From Dictyocoela muelleri (lineage: Eukaryota > Microsporidia): DNA of 12,770 nt. The notes beneath the pieces were generated by a model. The model was not told where the DNA came from. It made no database searches and was given only the letters and a program-made list of their open reading frames with translations. Made by a program: the position numbers and the translations under genes. The stretch spans positions 1 to 12,770 of the forward strand of contig SDVU01000509.1 in NCBI GenBank assembly GCA_016256075.1. Direction: 5' to 3'. Shown piece by piece: positions 1-9,158 of the stretch. Each line of letters opens with the position of its first letter. The first letter of the stretch is position 1.

Positions 1-153
1 GATAAAACGAAAATCGCGTATACAGCTGGGCTTCTGGGTAGCTTAGGAAGTGACGTATTATTGGAACACCAAGAACCGAAGGTCACAGAACAAAGGTAGG
101 AAATAACTCTCCGGGTTGGCAGCTATGGATGTTGTCAGCATGTAATATATAAT
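1..153 (+). repeat. SINE copy A, 3' portion
   Basis: This stretch matches the 3' third of the SINE at 9646-10105 (its 9955-10105 part) almost base for base. Both contain the GCGTATACAGC block, the CTTCTGGGTAGCTTA block, the CGTATTATTGGAA block, the CGGGTTGGCAGCTATGG block and the terminal ATGTAATATATAA tail. Copy A has a small extra segment near 85-105. The tRNA-like head is missing only because the window begins here, so whether the copy is full length cannot be judged. It is directly followed by the foldback repeat at 157. Confidence 0.85.
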
Positions 154-156
154 ATA

Positions 157-325
157 TACAATTACAAACAAATACATCACACATTTTCGGGGTGTGATGT
201 TGTTGTTTGTAATTGTATCTTTTTCTAAATGATTTTGCTTGTTTTCAAAAAAAAATTACGCTCCGACATTTGAAACAGGGGTGGGAAAATAAAAACCTTC
301 AAATGGGGACCCTATTCGTACTTTG
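157..325. repeat. Foldback (hairpin) repeat, partial copy 1
   Basis: The unit starts with a hairpin: 157-171 pairs with 204-218 (core TTGTTTGTAATTGTA) around a short loop containing TTTTCGGGG. It continues with a 3' flank containing GACATTTGAAACA and GGACCCTATTCG. The same hairpin and flank recur at 522-696 in the same orientation. This copy lacks the outer left arm of copy 2, so it looks truncated on the left, where it meets the SINE tail. There is no coding capacity. It is probably a non-autonomous element or repeat of unknown family. Confidence 0.75.
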
Positions 326-431
326 AGTCAATAATAAATTATATATCAATTTCTTAGATATACATTTTATTTTACATAATTTGCTTTTTTAATTTTTTTT
401 CTCAGATTTTTATGCTTAATTTTAATAATAT

Positions 432-696
432 CAGATTGAGGGTCTTTATTTTTAATTTTTTCACACCTGTTTCAAATGTTGGTGTAAATTTTTTTAATAA
501 ACAAGCAAAATCATAAAAAAAGATACAATTACTAACAAAATCATCACAAATCTTCGGGATGTGATGTTGTTGTTTGTAATTGTATCATTTTTTATGATTT
601 TGTTTGTTTTACAAAAAAAATTACGATCCGACATTTGAAACAAGGGTGGAAAGATTTAAAATAAATACCCTCAAATTGGGACCCTATTCGCACCTT
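432..696. repeat. Foldback MITE-like palindrome, copy 2
   Basis: A near-perfect palindrome centred at about 554-555. Its inner stem is 522-532 with 576-586 (GATACAATTAC / GTAATTGTATC). The arms extend outward through CACCTGTTTCAAATGTTGG on the left and its complement on the right, to GAGGG at 438-442 and CCCTC at 668-672. The right flank (GGGACCCTATTCG) is shared with copy 1. The short open frame at 604-804 falls largely on this arm and has no recognisable protein. It would form a long hairpin when single-stranded. The family is unknown and no target duplication was found. Confidence 0.75.
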
Positions 697-1290
697 GTAC
701 CATTTTTATCTATTTATTTTAATTTTTATTATGCTATTCGAATTAAGTTTTATTATCTAGAAATGGTAAATTGTTTAGAAAGATGGCCATTTTTTAAAAA
801 ATAAATTACTCCGAGGTGTTATAAAATATTTAACAGTATATTTAAGAAAATTGGAGGTTTATAAGGTTTTTTATCGAAATAAAATCATTTGGTGGCAAAT
901 ATTGTGTTTGAGATTTAATTATATTTCTGAACGGTTATTATCTTTGGCAGAAAAACGATTTTCAGAAAACCTGTTAAAAGAAAACCGATTGTCAGAAAAA
1001 AAAATTAACATCAAAATTTTTTAAATATTGGTTATAAATAAGACCCGGTGAGATATCTGCTTTTTTCAAATTTTTTCAGTAAAAATATCCGCTAAATATC
1101 CGTTTTTTTTGCAAAAATACTCGTTTTTACGTGGAAAATATTCTGTTTTTTCTTATTAGACTCACAGAAAAATTCCGATAAACTTATATTTAAGAATAAA
1201 AATACCACAAAAATGATCAATGAAAGTCTAAAGATTATTTATTTCTTAGAAATCATAAAATTATATTTAATTATTTAATTATTTAATTAT
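697..1290. other. Gene-free AT-rich stretch with small repeats
   Basis: No gene is visible. It holds short degenerate repeats of a CAGAAAA(A/C)CGATT-type word at about 949-1000, two AAATATCCG words at 1082-1102 that recur at 2721-2730 on the far side of the hAT gene, and a tandem (ATTTAATT)n run at about 1265-1290. The AAATATCCG words could be subterminal repeats of the decayed hAT element, but its ends were not located. Confidence 0.4.
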
Positions 1291-1293
1291 TAA

Positions 1294-2625
1294 TTAATCA
1301 ATTTTTATTGTAATGAATAGACTGGAAAATTTCTCGGTACAAATGTACATGCTTCTTCCTAGATCATTTAGAATACATGTCATCTTACTAATGCTTCTTT
1401 CGACATCTACAGTCGTGAGTGGAACATAAAGAAAGATTTTTTCATCACTGAAAGCAATCGCATTCAATCTATAAAAGAAAGGTGAATTTTGGTTCTTCAT
1501 AATTGAAGACATATACTTATCTTTCCAAATTTGATTTTCTAGTCTATTTTTAACATTATTGATATTATTAATTTGCTTGATGTTGGATAGACCTCTTTTC
1601 TAGTTCTATGATCGAAGAATTGAGGAAAGTTGATTTTTTTATTAAAATGAGCTCTGAATAAACTTTTTATAATCAGGCAATTTAGCATAGTCATTTATAA
1701 TTTGTTCTTTTCAGACACGTGGGCAAGAAATATCTTTTATTTATCGTAGTCTTTCCAAAAATCAAACATAAACTTTAAAAATGTTCTCCATCTAGTTAAA
1801 ATAGATATTTTTTAAAGTTTAAGATCTGTTGATCGTTTGAAAATAGAGTTTTTCGCGAAAATACGTTTTATTTAGTAACTAATATTGTTTGATAAGTGTG
1901 ATAGGTCTTTAAGATTTTCGGAAAGTCTATGCAATATATGTGCTATACAAGTAACATGATTCAGTTAAGAAAAAATGTTTTAAAAACACCTTGCTGCCTT
2001 TACAGCATAAGATGGACTGTCAAACAATAATAAACGAATTTATCAAAAACGATTTTCTTATCATACAGTTCTAGCGTTAATTTTAAGTTATCTCGTGTAA
2101 CAGTTTCGTAGTTCGTTTTGAATAGTTCTACTGTACGGATCAAATATGTTTTCTTAATTTATATTTTCGGCAAATACAGCACATTATAGTAAGAGTATTC
2201 TTACCATTCGCGTCGGGTGTCTTGTGAAGTAGAAAAAAAAATTTGGCAAAAAGAATTGAAAAAAATAATATTATTTCCTTATAAATGATTGTAACTAACA
2301 TTAGTATAAGAAGATCTATCGTGGATACTATTACCCGTGTATTTCTCAAGAAAAGTTTTAAAAGCTGGTGACTGAAGCTGGTATATTGTGATATTTTAAG
2401 ATGCTAATGATACAATCAGTTTAGTATTTAAAGTGCGGGTTTGTATATATATAGGTATTATTTGATCAAGATTTCTTTTTTTCATTTTAGTGCCGCAAAT
2501 TTTCTTAATGAAAAACACGACTACATATGTGTCTTAAGTTTTTTTTACCTTCTTTTTGAAAAAAAATCTTATTGCATACTATGCATGTTGGCTCGTCATT
2601 GATAATTTTGAAAGAAAATTTGGGT
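1294..2625 (-). pseudogene. Decayed hAT-superfamily transposase (BED finger, DUF659-like)
   Basis: Read on the minus strand, conserved hAT blocks appear in the right order but in shifting frames. A BED-like zinc finger (C-x2-C at 2574-2585, then a leucine/histidine/cysteine end at about 2523-2537) comes first. A block ending in QSPAFKTFLEKYTG lies at about 2340-2390. A DANGKNTLTIMCC stretch sits at about 2165-2215, where active copies carry a DET-type catalytic motif. SYAVKAARCF is at about 1985-2015 and HRLSENLKDL at about 1915-1945. The TRWRTFLK block follows at about 1790-1815. The C-terminal dimerisation motif VPLTTVDVERS (residues 30-40 of the 72-residue frame at 1294-1512) comes last. 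A working copy would cut and paste its element in the nucleus. Total length is about 440 codons, near the low end for the family. Several stops and frame changes make it a pseudogene. TIRs and the 8-bp duplication were not found. Confidence 0.85.
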
Positions 2626-2885
2626 CGTAACTTTATAATAGCTTTATAAGATGTTAGAATTTTCATTTTTGAGGTATAAAATACCTGATATTGTTATCCT
2701 GTTTTTTTGTAAAATTTACAAAAATATCCGGATTCAACAAAAATATATTGTATTGGATAATTTTCCGACCCTAGTTATGATTAATAAAGATTTCCGAGTC
2801 ATAATTTTAATAAATAATTTACACATATTTGCTTAATATGGTTAATATAAAAAATCACGTTATTTTTCTCAAATATATATTAATT

Positions 2886-3347
2886 GTGGCGAGCGATACG
2901 AGAGACGCGCCAACAGAGGGACATTTTTTTAAAAAGGAAATTGTAGAATACAAAAAAAATAATAATTTTTGTGCGCGAAGGGCGTAAACATGCAAAGAGC
3001 GAGACACTTATTGGGTTTAAAAAAAACAAATTCAAATCTTTATTTTAAAATTAAAAATTTCGGATCTTATAAAAAAACGTCCCTAAATAGAACCTTTAAA
3101 AAAACAACACCTAAAAGAACCTTAATAAATACATATTTTTGAATTTATAAAAAACATCCTCCACGGGGATTTTTAAAGGTCTAAAATTTTATTTTTTTTT
3201 CTGAAAAAATCACACCCCAAAGCGTCATGCTTGTTGCATGTCTGGCTTTTTGAATGCATCTCGCTATGCGCATGACAATTAATATTTTTTTAAGCCCTTT
3301 GTTTTAAAATGTCCCTCTGTTGGTGCATCCCTCGCTTCGCTCGCCAC
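2886..3347. mobile_element. MITE with ~41-bp terminal inverted repeats (GTGGCGAGCG ends)
   Basis: The left end (2886-2926) and right end (3306-3347) are inverted repeats of about 41 bp with about six mismatches. Both begin GTGGCGAGCGA and end in the shared block CCAACAGAGGGACATTTT. The 462-bp body has no reading frame. It is much richer in CG words near its ends than the surrounding DNA. ATT flanks both sides (2883-2885 and 3348-3350), which could be a 3-bp target duplication, but in this AT-rich setting that is weak. The superfamily is not assigned. It ends only 16 bp before the integrase-bearing element. Confidence 0.8.
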
Positions 3348-3363
3348 ATTACATAACAATTAT

Positions 3364-5422
3364 TGTCGGCAGCGAAAAGCAAATTTCGCCAAAAAAGCAT
3401 TAATGATTTGATAAGGGGTCTTTGAATTTTTAAAAAAATCTTTTTAATTTGTTAATAATTTGGTGGACAGCCAAAAATACACTTTCGAATTGAAAGTGAA
3501 AAAAATAATTTTTTTAAAAAAATAAAAAAATTCGCCAAAAGTGCACATTTAATTTAATATCCTATTCATTATTTAATAAAACCTCTTTTATAAAAATACA
3601 AATTTATTTGAAATTAACAACTGATCAAATACCTTTATTAATTCCATATAAATAGTGACTAGCACTTAAATTAATGAATCGTAAAAATAAAATATGGTTG
3701 TGAATTTTAACATGTAATTTTCTAAATATATATATCCATTAAAAGTTATGAGAATAAAATATACAATTACATCCCATATTTTAGATGGATATCCATATTT
3801 ACGGATTATTTATAAATATCAAATAATTTTTATATTCATAATTTGAAAATTTTTTCTGCAACTTAAATTGTATATTGCTGAAAAAACTGTAAAGAGCATA
3901 TTTAAATTAAAAATATAACGATTTTTCTTTGTATTTTCTATATAAATTATCGAATAAATAATTTTATATTTATCCAGAATGTTCCCTTTTAATTAATTTA
4001 ATAAAAATACCATGGTTAATAAAAATATACAAGAAATTAATTTTCTTTTGAATTAATCATTTTTTTTTATTCTTTTGGGATCTGTCCAAATCATTTCTCC
4101 ACAATCTTTTTTTATTAAAACTGAAGTATTTGTAATTTCGCAAACATAATATATAGTTTCATAAAAATTGCAATCCAATGGTTGTTTTTTTTGTTTTCAC
4201 ATTATTATCAATATCTTTCGCCAATAAGACAAGGTAATTTATTTTAAAAATTACAGACGGTTTTCTTTCTTTATATATCCTAGAAAAATAATATGAAATG
4301 TTCTAATGTTTCATTATGGTAAATTCGAATTTTTGAAATAGAACTATCACCTATTATAAGTTCTCTGAATACTTCAAAAGGTGATTTAGAGGTAGCTCTA
4401 TGTGCACTTGTGTTATATTGATAAACAAAGTCTCTCAAACACTCGATCCATTTTTTTTCTTTCCCAAAAAGACGTTTTGCTAGACGGGGATTTTATGTTA
4501 CATTTTATCGCTCAATTTGGCGTTGAGATTCGGGATATCTAACTCGACCTTTAACATGTGTCATTTTGAATTTTTTAATAATATCACCGAAGTCTCTATT
4601 GCAAAATTCCTCTCCATTATCGGTGTGTATTTTTTCACATCTTCCCTCTACAGATCATAGCTCATCTAATTTTTCAGTTACAATAAGTAATTCCTTTGTT
4701 ATTAATAGAAAACAAAATGCAAACTTTGAAAAACTATCTAAGCATGTTAAAATATATTTGTATCAACTATTCAATTATGAATATTTTTTTAAATCAATTA
4801 TGTCCATAAATAATCTTTCGTGGACTTTCTTTGAGATGACAATATTAGTTAACCTTTTCTCTTTAATGTGCATGCCATGTTACATCCTTCACATTTTTTA
4901 ACATATTCTCGTGTCATGTCTCTATTTATTCCTATATATTCTTGTGATATTTTTGTATATAATTTATCTGCTGATAAATGGGAAGGATTATGAAAATTGT
5001 ATATTATAACCTTCGCCTTAATATTTTCCCATTAACCTTAATAGGTTTTATAAATGCTTTCATATAGAATAAAAAGGTTATCATCTTCAACCTTCATTAA
5101 TTTAGCCTTTCCAACAATTTTTTTTAGACCCGTAAAGATTTTCATTAATAAACCCATTTTTAAGATAATTTATGGACATTTCTAGCTCTTTCTCATTTTT
5201 AATATTTATTTTTTTGACCATTTTAATGGGTTGAATAAATATGCATTTTTGGCGAATATTTTTATTTTTACAAAAAATGTTTTTTTCACTTTCAATTCGG
5301 AGGAGTATTTTTTGGCTGCCAACCAAATTATTAAGAAATTAATATGATTTTTTTTAAAAATTCAAAAACCCCTTATCAAATCATGAATACTTTTTTGGCG
5401 AAATTTGCTTTTCGCTGCTACA
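3364..5422 (-). mobile_element. Ginger-like element with ~190-bp TIRs and an integrase gene (broken)
   Basis: A 2.06-kb element bounded by long inverted repeats. The left arm, about 3364-3551, begins TGTCGGCAGCGAAAAGC. The right arm, about 5235-5422, begins on the other strand TGTAGCAGCGAAAAGC. By eye the arms are roughly 85% alike. The TGT start, the single integrase gene and the short size fit the Ginger class of integrase-type DNA transposons. ATTAT (3359-3363) and ATTCT (5423-5427) could be a 5-bp target duplication with one mismatch. Each arm carries TTCGCCAAAA twice. A deletion derivative of a larger integrase-bearing element such as a Polinton is the main alternative. It is a fossil with several breaks in the gene. 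The diverged TIRs suggest it is not recent. Confidence 0.75.
4055..5330 (-). pseudogene. Broken rve-type integrase of the Ginger-like element
   Basis: Minus-strand fossil gene of about 420 codons filling most of the space between the TIRs; its first part overlaps the inner edge of the right TIR. In order it shows an HHCC (H2C2) zinc-binding domain (HLSADKLYTKI at about 4945-4980, CEGC near 4885-4895) and then an rve catalytic core. The core holds IHTDNGEEF at about 4603-4627 and a D-35-E spacing between the second aspartate (4619-4621) and the glutamate (4511-4513). After the core come a conserved YNTSAHRATSKSPFEVF block (about 4370-4420) and a C-terminal part ending near DCGEMIWTDP (about 4075-4105). 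This order is that of integrases of LTR elements and Ginger/KRBA2-type transposons. The block following the TDN motif looks closer to the latter. An intact enzyme would bind the TIRs and join element ends to target DNA. No gag, protease, reverse transcriptase or capsid gene is visible. The frame is broken in several places. Confidence 0.8.
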
Positions 5423-5904
5423 ATTCTTAATTATTTAATATTATAAGATATATATATAATTTATAAAATATCTACTAATAATTTTATAACGCATTTTCGA
5501 CTTTTTAATAACCCAGTTTATAACAAAAATAAAAAATAAAATTTACATTTGTCATTTTTGGATTGACAGATAGACATGCGGTTAAACTTTTAAAACTGTT
5601 CAAAGCTACTTCATGGGGTTATAAATTTCTTTACTACCCCCACGCACTAAAAAAATATTGTAAGCTACGTAATATGGCATTAGCAAATGAAAATAAGAAC
5701 TTCTATATCTTCTTTTATACATATTGTAAAAATCAGTTTCAAAATGCATAAGACTATAAAAAATATTTTTTACTTTGAAATGCCTATAACGTACTTTACG
5801 ATATTTTTAGGGGGTGTTTAAGGAATAGCTCTTATATATTTAACTTATGAGTTTTATTACTGTAAAAGTATAATCATGACACTATATAATTAACAGATGA
5901 TAAT

Positions 5905-5912
5905 AAAAAGGG
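5905..5912. repeat. Left target-site duplication of the Merlin (AAAAAGGG)
   Basis: AAAAAGGG is repeated exactly at 6971-6978, immediately outside the two TIRs. Eight base pairs is the expected duplication length for Merlin. The position lies inside the left arm of the older foldback element. Confidence 0.95.
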
Positions 5913-6970
5913 GGATCTCGGGTAAAATTTCCCCTCATCCTCAATTAGGGGTAAAAATTTCCCCTATTTTTATAAAAATTAAAAATTATTATATTAATAA
6001 TTATGCATATAATTAACTCTGAAAAAGATTATTTTATTAAATCAAAAACATTTTCAAAGTTTTTCTTCCCTATATTATCTTTCCACATCCATTCTTTCAA
6101 ATATTCTTCGACATCATTCCCACTACTTCCCATCAAATTTTTGAGCCTCCTTTTTAATTTATTCCACAATGATTCAATATTTTCTGTATTTACACCATTT
6201 TGTGGATTTATAAAATTATAACTGTGATTTACTGTTTCATGATTATATCCTTGAGCCTGTAAGTTTGAATAACCTCTCCATTCATCACTCAAAATAATCG
6301 ATCCCGGTCGACAAATCTGATTTATTATTGGTAAATGTTATTGCACTTCGATTCCCAAAACTAGTTACAAAGTAACGTCCTGGTTTTTCAGAGGTATCCA
6401 CAATTCCAAAGACCCAACGATTCATAAGTGGACTCCGACCAACAAAATATTTTTGTTTATATTTAAACATGGATTCGTCAATTTGACATATAATACCCAC
6501 ACCAACAAGCCTATAACTATTTTCTTCAAAAAATATTTTTGTTCTTTTTCTTAAATTTTTATATATTTTCTGTACAGTTTTCTTAGAAATATTTAATTCT
6601 CTTTGGACATCTATTTGATTATTGTTGGAAAACCATTTATATATCGATGTCATTATTTTTCTCAATTCGATATTATAATCTTGAAAAAAACTGTATTTTC
6701 TTATAGATATGTATTTTTGAAAATTACTACATTGCTTTTTATAACACCAAAAAGCAATGCCATCTGCACTTTTCTGGTATAAAACTTCATTGAGTTGATT
6801 ATTACAAACTTCACAGTACATGATTGATCTTAAAACACCTTTATCTCTTAAATACATTATAAGTGCATTTTTATTATGTAAAATTATATTAAGTTCATTG
6901 TCGTAATTTAATATCATAATAATATTGGGGGTAAAATATTCCCCTATGGGGGAAAATTTTACTGAGATCC
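5913..6970 (-). mobile_element. Merlin DNA transposon, nearly intact
   Basis: A 1,058-bp element with matching ends: 5913 begins GGATCTCGGGTAAAATTTCCCC, and the complement of 6948-6970 begins GGATCTCAGTAAAATTTTCCCC. An exact 8-bp target duplication (AAAAAGGG) flanks it. It carries one transposase gene on the minus strand with a single frame break. A GGGGTAAAATTTCCCC-like word is present twice at each end (5920-5934, 5948-5964; 6928-6944, 6948-6962). Perfect flanks and one break suggest a young insertion compared with its neighbours. Confidence 0.95.
6029..6917 (-). pseudogene. Merlin (ISXO2/IS1595-like) DDE transposase with one frameshift
   Basis: The start at 6917 gives a 210-residue first frame. 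It has a zinc ribbon (C35, C38, C58, C63), a helix-turn-helix region at about residues 101-125 (ELNISKKTVQKIYKNLR), the first catalytic aspartate in QIDES (D147) and the family block NRWVFGIVD (166-174). The second frame (6029-6292 plus a short upstream overlap) supplies SDEWRGYSNL with the second aspartate and NTENIESLWNKLKRR with the catalytic glutamate, 37 residues apart. Homology passes from the first frame to the second near 6330-6335 with a net shift of one base. After that point the first frame has lost homology, although it stays open to 6285. Combined length, about 295 residues, is normal for Merlin. The enzyme would cut at the GGATCTC ends in the nucleus. The shift is most simply a one-base indel; a programmed +1 shift is possible but no signal for it is evident. 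Confidence 0.9.
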
Positions 6971-6978
6971 AAAAAGGG
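6971..6978. repeat. Right target-site duplication of the Merlin (AAAAAGGG)
   Basis: Exact copy of 5905-5912, directly outside the right TIR. The foldback arm sequence (TTTTTAAATTCT) resumes straight after it. Confidence 0.95.
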
Positions 6979-7337
6979 TTTTTAAATTCTATAATAAGAT
7001 TTGGGCAATATTATATGTTCCGAATTAACTATTTGAGTCATATACAAATCTACTTAATTAAAGCAAGGCCAGGATTACATTATTCATAAACATATAATAC
7101 AATCTAAACTTTATTTTAGAATTTAAAACCCTATTTTTAAATTCTTTTATTATCATTTGTTAATTATATATTGACATGATTATACTTTTACAGTAATAAA
7201 ACTAATAAGTTAAATAGATAAGTGCGATTCCTTACGCATCCGCAAAAAAATATCGTAAAGTACGTAATAAGCATTGTCAAAGTAAAATAAATTTTTATAT
7301 AGATAGTCTCACTTACATATTGTAAAAATCAGTTTTC

Positions 7338-7378
7338 AATATATATATGTATATATATATCTATATTATACTATATAT
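7338..7378. repeat. (AT)n-rich microsatellite
   Basis: Imperfect TA/ATATATGT dinucleotide run inside the outer right subunit of the foldback element. It accounts for much of the length difference between the two outer subunits. Confidence 0.7.
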
Positions 7379-7456
7379 AAAAATTTTATTTTTTTTGGTA
7401 ATGCCATATTTTGTAGTTTACGATAATTTTTAATGAGAGTGTGTAAGGATGGGTAG

Positions 7457-9150
7457 AACCTCTCCCCTCACATTTTAGCCTATGTAAAGGTGTTTCTTAT
7501 AAAAATTGAAAACCTCGAAAAATATCTATTAATCAGTTTTAAATGAAATTCGAACTATTACTGTGAGAGATGTAGAAAATTCAACGGTTCAGTAGATTTT
7601 AATTTTTAAACACTTTAAAAAAACGCCTAAAACATTGATATTGCTAATAATCAACCCAATTTTATTGAAATAAAGCTCATTGTTTATTATTTTTGAATAT
7701 ATTTAAATCCAATAAAATTTTTGTATTACTTATCTGAATATCTGCAATAACTTTATGTAGAAGATCTAAGAACTTTTAAATATTTAGACTTAAATTATCT
7801 CATGAGAGATATTATTTTTGCTGATCGTTTAAAAAATCAAGTGTTTTTAAGAATTCTAATTGAATATAAAATAAATTATTACATATTCGAAAAATAAATA
7901 TTTATTTGGACTCTTATTCGTCATATACGACATCATTAAAATGCATTAATTCTGACGAGCAATTCCACGGCTTACATTCAATTCATATCATTGCTTTCGA
8001 CATTAAAATTATGATTTCCACCAATATTATTTAAGGAGTCGAGTAAAATTAAATCAAATAATTTTTCAATCAAAATAATTACTTAGAAAATGTGTATTTT
8101 TTATGATATCTCCTTGATTTAAATCGATGTTCATGCATTTCAAATTTGAAATTGTTAAAATTTTGTTAAATCTTCATTTTAAAACATTTTTGATACCCAA
8201 ATCTAAAAGCTTAATTAAAAAAGCACAGTTAGATAGAAAAAATAATAATTCCACAATAGATATTGATTCTAATTTTTGACCACTAAAATTATCGACAAGC
8301 GAGATTATTTTTTACTCTCATTAATAAATATTGTTTATTAGATTAATATATTCGTAAAATAACAGCAATGTGAGACGTGTAGTCTTTTTTGTCCTAAAGT
8401 GTATATTAAATTTTTGTATATATTTTTAATTTCTCACTTTTTTTGATTCAGAATTAGCGAAATTTTATGTTTTTCTCCCATTTAATTGGGAAATAAAAAA
8501 AGTAAATTTAGCTTGTATGCATTTGCATTTCAATTATACATTTTTTGTCTAGAAAATATGAATCATTAAGACCAGGTCTTATGAAATACAGCCTCATAGA
8601 TATTAAAAATGTTGCTAATCTCGTAATACTTTAAATTTTTATTTAATCGTTTTTAAAAACTTCGAAAAAGCGTCTGACCATGCCCAATTTATATGTAAGT
8701 AAATAAAAGATGATAAGTTTCGTTTCTCAAAATACAAATAATTCTTTCGATCGCGGATATAAATCGATTTATAATACTCTTTCTTGCTAGATTTAGTATA
8801 TCATTTTTTTGTAACAGGAATTTTTATATTTTTTAGTATTCTAATCTTATGCATTATATATGAATCAATGATAGCATATTCTGTATAAATCCTTAAAATT
8901 TGATTTTACAATCTAATGTTTTTTATTCTTAAAGCAATGTAAAAATCGCCTGTATTTTAAATAGTTACGGCAGCAGACTTTTTTATATTATTTTTTATAT
9001 TATATTTCTTTTTTTATAATTTTTATATTTTCTGCTTTTTGCTATTTACGTTTGTGTTTAAAGAAATCGTGAACTTATGAGATATTTTGTCAAAGAATTT
9101 ATTAACTGTCTTCATGAAAATAAATGGAACCGATTTCTATTTATAGTTTA
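7457..9150. other. 1.7 kb with no identifiable gene or element
   Basis: Both strands were read for transposase, reverse-transcriptase and other familiar protein blocks, and none was found. All frames are short. There is only a small hairpin around TTTCTCCCATTTAATTGGGAAAT at 8470-8492. It may be relic repeat DNA or host intergenic sequence. Confidence 0.4.
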
Positions 9151-9158
9151 GACTAACC
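9151..9158. repeat. Left target-site duplication of the hAT MITE (GACTAACC)
   Basis: Matches GTCTAACC at 9512-9519 in 7 of 8 bases, just outside the proposed TIRs. Confidence 0.7.

Larger units (their letters stand above)
5633..7456. mobile_element. Large foldback element, split by a Merlin insertion
   Basis: An inverted-repeat structure of about 750 bp once the Merlin and its second duplication copy are left out. The inner arms are 5824-5908 and 7143-7230, nearly identical in inverted orientation (for example TTTTATTACTGTAAAAGTATAATCATG at 5850-5876 against its complement). Pairing resumes beyond the Merlin: 6975-6999 (GGGTTTTTAAATTCT) matches the complement of 7109-7133. The outer parts, 5633-5825 and 7228-7456, are related subunits that are each self-complementary (AAAAATATCGTAAAGTACGT and its complement at the two ends). 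There is no gene of its own; the small frame at 5563-5751 runs into the palindrome and looks spurious. The family is not recognised. Confidence 0.75.

Noticed and set aside
604-804. 66-residue open frame on the plus strand
   Set aside because: It begins inside the foldback repeat arm and has no recognisable motif; composition is what AT-rich DNA gives by chance.
2651-2836. 61-residue plus-strand frame
   Set aside because: No motif is visible and it lies in the 5' flank of the decayed hAT gene on the other strand.
3560-4050. Second gene inside the integrase-bearing element
   Set aside because: Only short AT-rich frames with no domain; it is probably the 3' non-coding part of the element.
4566-4901. 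111-residue plus-strand frame
   Set aside because: It is the antisense shadow of the integrase fossil; all recognisable homology is on the minus strand.
5563-5751. 62-residue plus-strand frame
   Set aside because: Most of it covers the self-complementary outer subunit of the foldback element and it shows no protein motif.
6003-6221. 72-residue plus-strand frame
   Set aside because: Antisense to the C-terminal part of the Merlin transposase.
7925-8050. Possible host exon on the minus strand (a 25-codon open piece around DSLNNIGGNHNF)
   Set aside because: Too short, no known domain, no convincing splice context; compatible with chance.
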